64,000 nucleotides of DNA from positions 496,001-560,000 of the forward strand of contig JAPXFQ010002822.1 in assembly GCA_028564705.1 (NCBI GenBank), read 5' to 3'. The position numbers were made by a program, and so were the translations under genes. Below are positions 34,701-44,800 of the stretch, in pieces. Positions within the stretch are counted from its first letter, which is position 1. The number at the start of each line of letters is the position of its first letter. Below the pieces are notes generated by a model. The model was not told where the DNA came from and searched no databases. It was given only the letters and a program-made list of their open reading frames with translations. The DNA is from Apricaphanius iberus. Taxonomy: Eukaryota > Chordata > Actinopteri > Cyprinodontiformes > Aphaniidae.

Positions 34701-36573
34701 CCGGTCCGCCTACACGGCGACCTCACATCCTGTCTGTGGTGCTTATGCCACTTGTCCTTCACAGGTACGCAGAGCTGCTCAGGTGGGCGGAGGCAGAGCT
34801 TTCTTCCCAGGGATTGGATGAAGATGCGGTCAGTCAGACGGTCCTCTCTCTGACTGAGACGGTGGAGGTGGAGGGAGGAGGAGAAGAGAAGCCAGGGGGA
34901 GGAGCCTGCATCCAGAAGGCGGAGTCAGAAGCTGAGCCGGAGACTGAGAGAAACTGCAGGTAGAGTGGATCAGAACCCAGTGAGACCGGTTCTGAACCAA
35001 ACTGAACCTGTTTCTTGTCGACATTCAGATTGGACACACAGGACGTGAACCTCGATCTCAGCCCAGAACCAGACTCTGGTCCCAGCTCTGACTCTGACAC
35101 TGACCCGGATTTTGGTCTGCGTGTTCCGGGCCCTGGTTATGTCCTGGTGAAGTCTGAGGGTCAGGTGGGTCCTCGCCTAAAACCGCTGCTGCTTTTGGTC
35201 CTTGGTTGTTGTTGCTTACTTGTCGTTGTACACAGGCAGGAGGCGGAGCCAGGGAGGTGAGGCGGAGTCCTCTGGCTCTCACAGAGTACCTGCAGCTCAG
35301 CCTGGAGGAGGTAACACACACACCTGAGTCTAGATAGCTCCTCTGGGTTTCTCTTACCTGCCTGTCTGCTCACCTGTTTGCTCACCTGTCTGACCTCCAG
35401 GCTTTCTTCCTGGTATACAGCCTTGGCGTCCTGTCTGTCTACCTGCAGCAGGTGAGGGTCCTCATTTTGACCTCTGATGTGTTTTATTAGGATGTGACGT
35501 TATCATCTCTATCCTGTCCTCTGATTGGTCAGGAGCCGCTGTCGGTCGTGGAGCTGTGGAAGAAGTTCCGGTCGTTCCGTCCAGACTTTATCAGCTCATA
35601 TGCTGCGTACCACTACTTCCGCAGCAGGGGTTGGGTTCCTAAAGTAGGAGGCGGGGCCAAGTACGGCGTTGATCTCTGTAAGACCTTGTAAATGTTGACC
35701 CGTCATTCCGTGTTCAGGGAGAAGTGAAGAGTTCTGTTGGTCTGTGGACTCATTAGGTGTGTTTTTTTTCCCTCTGGTTCTGGTTTCAGTGCTCTACAGA
35801 AAGGGACCGCCTTTCTACCACGCCAGGTAACACAGCTCCTTCCTGTTTTCTCTCCTAAACAAATGTTTCTCCAGCCTTCCTCTGTTCGGGCCTGCGCACC
35901 CGTCTGCTGTTCTCAGATTGTCGCTCCTCTCTTCCCGTAGCTATTCGGTGGTTGTGGAGAGGACGGACGAATCACTGGGGGGCGTGGCGCTGCGTCCGTT
36001 CTCCTGGCGCTCACTGGCGGCTCTCAGCAGGATCACAGCCAACGTCTCCAAGGTAACGGCTCCTCCCGTTTGCCGCCGTCCGATGCTGCCGTTCCATCTA
36101 ATGACTGATCCTGATTGGTTCTCAGGAGCTGATGCTGTGTTACGTCATCTACCCCACTAACCTGTCACAGGGTGACCTGGATTCACCCGAGTGCCTGAGC
36201 AGACTGAAGGTTCAGGTAAGAGTTAATAACCTTCAGTTACCATGATAACCCCCCCATCAGGTCAGATTACGTTCTAGCTAAGGGACGGAGGTCGTATGGT
36301 TTATCTGTCCTATAGTTTGATTAATCAAGTAATAATTTCTAATTATCGTCAGAGCTCCTTGTATTGAGCTGCAGCGCCTCCTGCTGGTGGCAGTTTGTAC
36401 TGCAGGGGGGCGGGGTTCCATCAGTTCAGCATCAGTATCCATTACACACATTGATTGATTGATTTGACTGACAGAACTACTGCACCTGTTTATAATGTTT
36501 TGTGTCTTTACAGGAAGTGATTGTCAGCAGGTGGGTTTCCTCCAGAGAGCGAACGGAACAAGATGACCTCTGA
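31728..36573 (+). CDS. tsen2: tRNA-splicing endonuclease subunit Sen2 (catalytic)
   Basis: Twelve coding exons: 31728-31898, 34492-34558, 34645-34684, 34765-34959, 35029-35164, 35236-35310, 35401-35451, 35533-35677, 35790-35826, 35941-36052, 36126-36215 and 36514-36573. They join to 1179 nt, 392 residues; human TSEN2 is 465, and the difference is in the poorly conserved acidic middle. TSEN2 is the subunit of the TSEN complex that cuts the 5' splice site of intron-containing pre-tRNAs in the nucleus. The catalytic triad can be placed as Tyr296, His304 and Lys343 ([16 protein letters not shown] and NVSKELMLCY), with spacings 8 and 39, the same as human 369/377/416. [32 protein letters not shown] and the C-terminal [14 protein letters not shown] are also conserved. 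The first intron is 2.6 kb and contains a hAT element. Confidence 0.96.
31899..34491. other. tsen2 intron 1
   Basis: Apart from the hAT element, this intron has no clear coding sequence. It contains short near-repeats of AGAACCAGGTCTATGAAGGT type just after the donor (31910-31990) and an AATCGATT-rich stretch at 32500-32570 that may be another element remnant. Confidence 0.45.
32973..33594. mobile_element. Non-autonomous hAT element with 8-bp target-site duplication
   Basis: The element spans 32981-33586 (606 bp). The left end TAGGGATGTCCGATATTATC and the right end, read in reverse, TAGGGATGTTCGATATTGGC, are inverted repeats. ATTGGAAC is duplicated exactly on both sides (32973-32980 and 33587-33594). 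The 8-bp duplication and the TAGGGATG ends identify the hAT superfamily. There is no transposase frame. It lies in tsen2 intron 1. Confidence 0.92.
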
Positions 36574-38454
36574 TTGGCTGAAAGGAACAGCAGTTTAGCA
36601 ATGATTTCATCAGGAAATGAGCAGGAGCCAATCAGAAGGAAGACTTCTCTGAATGTGGTCTGCGGTTGGTCAGATGAAGGCGTGTTTCTGGGGACAAAAG
36701 AAGAGCGTGCAGTGCTGAACCAGAAGATGTTGGTCTCTGGCTCTTCATCCTGGTCCTTGTGTCAGTGTGTTTGACTCCGCCTCCTCTGAAATTCTCATGG
36801 TGGGATCACATCACCATCAACCTCTGCTCCTGTTCCCAAACTAGGACCATGTCCTTGCAAGGTCTGTTCTCCCAGAGGCTCTGTTTGGGAAGCCATCGGG
36901 AGGAGTTCCGAATCAGTATATGTCCTGTCTGTGTAGGTGGTTGACGTGATTACAGCTGCTATGCTGTCCGATAGATGTAAAAGTTCATTGAAGAGATGTT
37001 ACACAGGTCAGTTCACCTTCGAATAAATAAAATCAGTTCGGCTTCAGTGTGTCTTGGTTGTTGCTCCAGATGTAATAATTTAAAGAATTCAGACGTTCTC
37101 TTTCCAGAATCAGATCGGAACCACTCAGAAGATGTTGCTAAAACCTATATTTGAGTTACCGATCCATCATGGCGATCAGTTTTTCTTTGCTTTGAGATTT
37201 AGAGCAGATACTTAAGCTGAATTCACACAATGTGTTTTTCATCTTGCATTGTAGAAGTCTTGCAATAGCTGCTGTTGTTGCCATTTAAAGCAGAGACATA
37301 TTAACACGATAAACTAATAAATAAAAATGAATAAACAATGTATGTCTATGTCAGCTATCTATGTCTGTAATGTACCGGAAAGGTCGCAGAGTCGCACAGT
37401 GATTAGCACTGTTGCCTTGCAGCAGGGGTTCAAATCCTAACCCAGGCTCTGTCGGCATGGAGTTTGCATGTTCTCCCTGTGCATGCATGGGCTCCCTCCG
37501 GGTATGCCCATAGCATGACTGTCGGATTAATGTATCTTTCTAAATCCTCCTTAGGTGGGTGTGTGCATGTATGCTGCTTTGTCCTGTCTGTCTCTAAGAC
37601 CCTTTCATACAGCCCATGAAAAACTGTAATTTTTCCGGACTTTGTTTCACTTTTGAGTCTGAAAGCACCCTGCTGGACTTACCTTTAAAAAAACTTGCCT
37701 TTACTTTATGCTTGACAAAAATGCAAAGGAAAAGCTAAATATATGTTTTTCTTGATGGAAATGCATGTATATGGAAGAGGACAAAAAATAAACTTCACAA
37801 AAATGCATGTATAAGGAAAAGGAAAAACAAAATGTAAATTTTTCTGCTTTTATTTTTAATAAGGTCAGTTTTGGTCCTCCATAGATCAGAACTAGCTGTA
37901 GAATCAAGGAACATCACACGAGAGGGAGTGCTGTTATGCCGAATATCAGCAGTGGTGTGGTTTGGTCATAGGCACATGTGCTGCAGATAATCTGAGCATG
38001 TCTGAAAAGACATAATCTGATACAAATTATGTCTCCAATTATGTTTAAGGTGTAAAAATTGAAGACATAATTATCTCATAATAGTGTTACTTTAATTACG
38101 TGGTATGTGACAAGGGGTTTGTGTTAAAGTGTCAGTAATGCGTCAGCATTTGTTCCTGTAAAATTGCTAATTTTTTCTGTTTTTTATTTAATTTAATCTG
38201 CTTGCTGAAACACAATTCAGAATCAGATGGGGAAAGTTGCCAAATGTTGGGCAGATTCACAACATTAGGAAGTTCCTGCTGTACTTTGTGGAAACATGAA
38301 AAAGATAACTTGGATACGAATAAAAATAAAATGTGCTAAACTGATCGATGTATACATAAGGGCAGGTAAGGAAGTGTGCAAATCAGACGGGTGTAAAAAA
38401 CACAACATGGGTCATGTGACTGAAACGGAGCAGGTTGTGGGAACAATCTTAAGG
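36574..38454. other. Intergenic region downstream of tsen2
   Basis: tsen2 3' UTR, then repeats: a SINE fragment at about 37384-37600 (AGTGATTAGCACTGTTGCCT, GAGTTTGCATGTTCTCCCTG) and a partial copy of the 28680 MITE family at about 37700-37885, including ATGCATGTATAAGGAAAAGG and the end GGTCCTCCATAG. No gene is seen in 37900-38454. Confidence 0.5.
37022..37027 (+). terminator. Possible poly(A) signal of tsen2
   Basis: AATAAA 449 bp downstream of the tsen2 stop codon, followed by another overlapping AATAAA. It is the first canonical hexamer I see on the plus strand after the gene. Confidence 0.45.
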
Positions 38455-38990
38455 TTATCGTTCATGCTTCCAACAGCAGAGGGGAAGAAACTGTACTTGT
38501 GACAAGAGGTTCTGGTCTGGATGGACCAGAGCCTCCTGCCTGAGGGCAGCAGGTTGAAAAAGGGCAGTGTCCAGTATGAGAAGGGTCAGCTGTGATCGGA
38601 TCTGTACGTCCCCTAGTGTCCTGGAGGGGCACAGGTGCTGTAAAGATGGAAGTCTGCAGCCAATCACCTTCTCACCATCAGGCACTACACGCTGCAGTCC
38701 CTGATGGTGACGCCAGCGTACTACACGGTGACAGAGGTTGTGAGGATGGACTCGATGATTGCAGTGTAGAACTGCATCAGTATTGGCCGTCTGAACTTTT
38801 TAAAGCTGCCTCAGGAAGTCCATTGTCTGCTGGGCCTTCTTTATGATGGAGGTGATGGTGGGTTGCCACCTGGGTGATGTTGGTACCCAGGAAGCCGAAT
38901 TGGGTCCACAGTGGTGATGGGGGTGTCAGTCAGGATGATAATGGGGGGGGGGGGGGGGGGGGGGTTTGGGCTGTGTCCTTCCTGAAGTTT
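38455..38990 (-). mobile_element. LINE reverse-transcriptase C-terminus, degenerate
   Basis: On the minus strand a frame reads KKFRRPILMQFYTAIIESIL followed by TTSVTV, a stop, and YAGVTIRDC. This matches the pattern after the reverse-transcriptase core of fish non-LTR elements, where an FYTAIIESVI-type segment is followed by the TVWYG motif. Downstream, GGCAGGAGGCTCTGG and the CTTTTTCAACCTGCTGCCC stretch correspond to the usual FEPLPSGRRLR-type region. Stops and frameshifts show it is not functional. The clade is not assigned. Confidence 0.75.
38943..38964. repeat. Run of 22 G
   Basis: An uninterrupted homopolymer of 22 G on the plus strand at the edge of the LINE remnant. It could form G-quadruplex structures, and its length in the assembly may be unreliable. 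Confidence 0.9.
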
Positions 38991-39451
38991 ACACTAATCT
39001 CCACTGTCTTCTGGGTTGTTGCAGTTGCTGCTGGACACCAGACATTTGTTCTTTAGTATAATCTTTTTCTTTAAGAAATGCCTCTTATTTACAGCTCATT
39101 ACACAGGAATGTTGTGTTAGTGATGGTGTTTCAGATGTATTGCTAAACATAGCACATTACTATATTTTCAATGAGGTTTTTGGCCATTAAACAGTCGTCA
39201 TATATATGTAGTTATTGGGTAAATTAGGTAAAAATTTGCGGCTGGATGAAATACTCTTCTGACATCTTGCAAATATAAAGTTTCTGCACCCTACATCACG
39301 GTATCTCTATGACCAAACTACATAAGTAGGTGAACGGGGGAAGTGGAAGCTTCTGTGACCTGGAGGGGACGGGTTATGCAGCCCCCCCAACTGGATATAA
39401 TGATACCACACTAAAACGATTTATTATCTAGACTGCTTAGTACAGGGGAGG

Positions 39452-40693
39452 TATGGAGGATCAAATCTGTGGAGGACCAATTCTGCCATAATTGACAATA
39501 AATAAATAAATAAGGAAATAAATTTGTAAATACATGAATAAATATAAAAAATTAGGGCTGTCAAACTTAACACATGGCCGACTAATTCACAGAATCAACA
39601 TGATTACATTTTTAAATGCAGTTCACAGATAAACAGAATATCGCCCTGTTTCTTATAATTCAACCCTCACCTCATCCGTTTTCCTTCCTACCCAGCCAAA
39701 ATGCATCTGGATGGGGAGGAATTGTTGTGTAGCAGGATGCATGTTGATTCACTGTATAGTTTCAGTGCATTTTGTAGTGAGATACCGCTGCGTTAAAATG
39801 TTAAATTATTCAGCTAAAGTCGTGTTTTCAGATAAATGCAAACTCATTAGCAGATCTAGCTGTGCATGCTCTTCACAATAAGATCATGATGACATCGGTG
39901 GAAGCTTGATGAATCGGACATATTGATCTGCTAAGTGTTTCTTTAAGGTAAAATAGTGAATTATTACATTTCATTACTAAGTCTATATAACATTTAATGC
40001 ATGTGATGAAAAAATGTGGAAGCATTTGTGTGAAAACACTCTTGTTGTAGGATAGTCCGATGAAGAGGTTGCTCGGGGTTTTCCAATATTATCACAAGTG
40101 GTCAGCTTTACATACAGAAAATGTTAACTAGTTAGTTTGCACGAAGCAACTGGCTGAAATATGAACAGGTTAAAAGGGCCACGTGTGAACATGATGGTGT
40201 TGTTCAAACCAAAAATGTAATTGCATCCTTTATTTCATTGTAAAAAAGAGAGAAACCGCATCTAGGTTTGTCCTTTATTTACACGGAAAATTGTAATTTT
40301 TTCGTCAAATTTAGGAATGTAAATTAATCGTGATTAATTCACAGCTACCATGTGATTAATTAGATTAAAAAATTTTATCGGTTGACAGCCCTGAAAAAAA
40401 TCATCAATTTGGGAATAAATAAATACGGGAATAAATAAATAAAATGTTAAATACATATGTAAATATATAAATAGAGAAAATTAAATATATAAAAAAAGAT
40501 TTATCAGTTTGAAAATAAATTTGTAAATAAAGAAAGAACTAAATAAATACGTCATTAATAAATAAATGGTTCAATACACTATTTCAAAATTAATAGAGCT
40601 AATTAAGTAAATATAAGTGGAAATACATGAAAGAACTAGTAACATATTTCCACATGTATTTATTGTTAATTATGGCAGAGTTGGTCCTCCATA
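39452..40693. mobile_element. MITE of the GGAGGACC family, hosting a nested element
   Basis: The left end TATGGAGGATCAAATCTGTG with GGAGGACCAATTCTGCCATA, and the right end TTAATTATGGCAGAGTTGGT with CCTCCATA, are inverted repeats related to those at 28680-29377. The arms contain AATAAATAAATA-type units. A second element, 39554-40392, sits inside the left arm. Confidence 0.75.
39554..40392. mobile_element. Nested 839-bp TIR element (AGGGCTGTCAA ends)
   Basis: The left end AGGGCTGTCAAACTTAACAC and the reverse complement of the right end AGGGCTGTCAACCGATAAAA share an 11-bp terminal inverted repeat. The right arm has the GATTAATTCACAG / GTGATTAATTAGATTAA motifs. It has no transposase frame. It may be hAT-like, but no clean 8-bp duplication could be read. 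Confidence 0.7.
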
Positions 40694-40739
40694 CCATTGA
40701 CACCAATGAAACGAAAGGGGGCAGCTAACTGAAGTTAGA

Positions 40740-40923
40740 CGGTCGCCGTGTTGCAACGTCACAGTCCATTGTCGAACAGCGCGAGTGAAGCCATCTAGTG
40801 TTTATATATGTCTATGATTTAAAGCAGCAGTAGCGAGGCGCGAACCCCGGACCGAGAAACCGACATCTGGCTAGAGGACAGACGGTCAGTCGCTCACAGC
40901 CCACCGACTTGCTCTGGATCCAG
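40740..40923 (+). promoter_or_regulatory. Probable rbm39 5' UTR exon and CpG-rich promoter
   Basis: A CpG-rich stretch ending in CTGGATCCAG followed by the good donor GTAAAC at 40924. CpG-rich sequence continues to about 41120. It lies about 1 kb upstream of the first coding exon of rbm39 in the right orientation, so a non-coding first exon is likely. The start of transcription cannot be placed. Confidence 0.5.
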
Positions 40924-41894
40924 GTAAACCTTCACCCTGCTCCCGCTGAGAGCCTCCCACTGGCTGGCCAGCCTAGGGAGAGCCGCCTGGAGCGGATCAT
41001 TCTCGAGGCCCTCCCCGCTTTGAGTTAGCCGTTAGCTGCTGCTAACTGCGGAGCTCTGATGTGTCTGATCCGGCTGAGCATGCGCACAGCCCGGACCCAG
41101 CAGCATTGCAGACCGCGGCTGTTAGCGGCTAAATGTTTAGCTGAGCCAGATCAGAGTCTTGATCCGCTCTGAATCGTTAAGAATGAGACCCATCTGGCTG
41201 CTCAGTCCGAACCACGAGGACTGGCTGCAGAAATGACATAACCGGTAATACGGCACAGGTTCTGGAGGGTCTTATCGTCCAGTCTGGTCCTGATCCAGTT
41301 CACGAATCTGTGGATGAGGTTAAAACAGAAAGTTTTGCTTCATGGAACCATGTTGTAGATGGAAAGTTAAACCCAGAGCTTCAGGTCAGAACCCTGAGCG
41401 TCTATCCGAACCAGATTTGATCTTCCCAGTAAAGTCCAGTTAGGCAGCTCAGAGTTGATCGGAGACATGTGTCGACCTCTCTGACCTGCAGAGGTTCGGT
41501 TCTCCAGATAATCAACCTCTGAAAGCTTCCTCCGCCAGTTCCTCACAAGCTTATTCCAGTCCGGTTAGTTTGGATCCGGTTAGTTTGGATCCGGCCACTG
41601 GAAAGAGATTTCTCCTGGCTCTCAGATCAGTGGCAGCACGTAAACCCCACAGTCAAGTAATTATCACAGAATCTCAGTCTGATCAGAAAATTTCTTCAGT
41701 CTTTCTTAAGGTTCTGATCCTGGATCGGACTGATGGTTGCTCTGATGATGAATTATTTATCTGGTACCATCTTGGAAACAAACCACTGAACTCTCCTCAG
41801 ATTGGCTGCTGACTCTTGGAGGTTGTTAATATCCTGTTGGATTAACCTATGAAACATCTCAACTGGTGTGTGTGTGTGTGTGTAGCGCAGCAGC
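40924..41894. other. Presumed first intron of rbm39
   Basis: There is no recognisable coding sequence. A (TG)n tract at about 41863-41883 precedes an acceptor-like TAGCGCAG just before the start codon. The 80-codon frame at 41570-41812 has no recognisable motif. Confidence 0.4.
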
Positions 41895-44800
41895 ATGATG
41901 GCAGACGACCTGGACATCGAGGCGATGCTGGACGCGCCATACAGGAAGGTGAGACTCCGCCTCCTTCCTCAGACACTGGTTCTGGTGCCACAGAGTGTGT
42001 GTTTATTTAAGAGCGGATGCTTTCTGTCTGTTTGTCAGGAGGACAGCAAGAACCAGAGCCCTGATGGACAGGAGGAGCGCAGCAAGAGGTAACACCTGCT
42101 CATTGGCCCACCTGTACAGGGACGACCCAAACCAGAACTTTTCCTTTAGAACTAAAAACCTTGTTTATTGGCTTCAAGGAAATAACAGAAGTTTAATGTA
42201 AAGCGGTCGGGTCCAGATAAACTCTCCCTACGGGTCTTTCACTGTGTTAAAACCAAAAGAACCAGCTGTTAGCTGATAATTGAACTCTGTCCGGTTTTAT
42301 CGAGCTGCAGTCGGGCCACAGAAACCTCTGCATGTAGCAGAACCTGTCACCTTAATCAGTCAGCACCACACAGTCCGCTAAAGAAGAGGTTCTTCTGGGT
42401 TCTGAGAGTCCTGCAGGTATTTTGTGATATTTAAGACAGCATATTGAGCAATATGGAGGACAGCATGCACAAAATGGTGTCATCACTCGAACAGAACTTT
42501 GTTGGAAAAGACCCTTGTTTTTCTCAACCTGGCCTACTGTCCTAGAAGCACTTAGACTAAGGATATAACTCATTAATGAAATACTTATGACATGCATATA
42601 TATCCATAATTCTGCCTAGTTTTTATTATTTATAAACAGTAATTAATTAATTATTTTACTATGCTTTGTAGCCAGTGGTACAACGAAGTTGCCTTCCAGC
42701 ACAACATAAATCACAGGATCAGGCAGCTGTGGGATCGCCATAAACAGGCGCTCCCATATGCAATGGGACTTTGAAACCAGCAGTGTGTGTGCGTGTCTTT
42801 GACTGCGGCATGCAGACAAGCTTACATGTGTGCATCAGTAGTGAGTCCTTGTGAGGGTTTGGGGAGGGTGGTTGAGCAGAGCATGAATCCACAGAAACAT
42901 CCCGGGGAGTTTGAAATTTTTTACCATCCAAGGCCAACATGTGGCCTCCAGATTACATAATCATAAAATCTTTTGGTTCCAGTAAAGCGCTTGTTTTGTC
43001 TTCCTTATGCTGCGTTAAGACCGCGGGCTTTGTCAGCGTCAAGCAACGCTCATAAAGCGACTAGTTCAACGCATATACACAGAAGATACACTTTTAAGCT
43101 GAAGCTTGCAAATCTCATAGCCTTTCTCTGCTGGATGTTTTAAACACTAACGGATCGTGGTTGGCTAAACAACCTCGACGTCGGGCAACATCACTACAGT
43201 GAGACGCTCCAATTGTTTGCCGTGCTGCGTTAGGACCGTCAAAAGTTCAACTAGCTGAACTTCTGCGTTACTAGTGCTATAAACTTTGAACCTTGAAACG
43301 CTGGAAAAGCGTAAAAAATTTACGGAGCCAACGCTCACAAAGCACCGCAGAGACTGCAACTCTCCTCCAACGGACTCCACCGTGCACCTAATCTTGACGT
43401 TGCTGACGCCAACAAAGCCTGCGGTCTGAACGCACCATTAGAGTCTCTCAAAGCTTTCCATGGCATTGAATCTGTGAAATTGGAGACAGTTCCTTCAAAT
43501 TTGATTCAATTTTAAGCACAAGTTCCGAACCCGGCAGCCATGTTGGCAGTCGAAGCATCCAGCCTGACGGCGGTTCTGTTCGTGTGTCACGTGAGTCTGA
43601 GCGCTGACCGTGCCCCTTCAGGTAGCTTGCCAATTGCTACGACAACCCATGAAATTTGCGATACACCAGAAATCCACCAGCTCCAGATGGCAGAAAACTT
43701 CCAGATGACTTTGTTGAGACTTCACTTTTTGCCAGAAACGAGAAACCCCCTGGCCTTCTTTTAAGCTTTTCATGTTTTTGTTTGGTTTTTTTTAGTTCAG
43801 CAATATATTCATTTAGGTGGGAAAAAGATTCCGACGGGCGCTCAGGGCGACCTCGCCACGTGTCTCATCATCTGCCAGGACTCTATGGAAATACAAACGA
43901 GAGAAATAATATGTAGCCTCTTCAGTACACTTGGCCTTGTTGTGATGTCATACCTCAAGCTGATTGGCTGCCGCCTGTCTGACAGGAAGAAGCGCAGTCG
44001 CAGCAGAGACAAGAAGCGCAGCCGCAGTCGGGACAAGAAGAGAAGCCGGAGTAAGGATCGAAAACGCAGCCGCAGCAGGGACAGACGCAGGAGTCGCAGT
44101 CGGGAGCGCAGACGCAGCCGAGAGCGAGGGGGCCGCTACAAAGACCACCAGAAGCAGTGAGTGACCTTCAGGTTGATAGTTAAAGACTAACATCCCCTCA
44201 GTTACGTAACCATCCTGAGGGAGAACAAACCTCATGATGTTTCTTCTGGTTGCTGGTGGAACACGCTGGAAGGAGAACTCCTCCAGGAAAGTTTGTTGTC
44301 CTTCAGGAACTCCTCCCAGAACCTGCTCCCGGTCCAAGCAGAAACCTGACTTGACTGTTTGTGTTTTAGCCGCAGGCGGTCAAAGAGTAAGAGTCCAATT
44401 AAGAAGGAGAAGAGCCCCGTCAGGTGAGAATGATGGACTGACGGTCGTGTCTCCTTGTCCACAGGCAGTTAAAGCGTCCTGTTGTCTTCTCCAGGCTGCC
44501 TTTAGACAACCTAACCCCAGAGGAGCGCGACGCCCGGACCGTGTTCTGCATGCAGCTGGCGGCCCGGATACGCCCACGGGACCTGGAGGAGTTCTTCTCT
44601 GCCGTCGGGAAGGTAGGCGTGCCGGGGTCAGCTGACCAGGGAAAAGAAGTGCGGGTGTTTGGTTACCGTGGTGATACCTACCTCTGCCTCGTCCCCCACA
44701 GGTTCGGGACGTGAGGATGATCTCTGACAGGAACTCGCGCAGGTCAAAGGGCATCGCCTACATCGAGTTCGTGGAGGCCAGCTCGGTTCCTCTGGCCATC

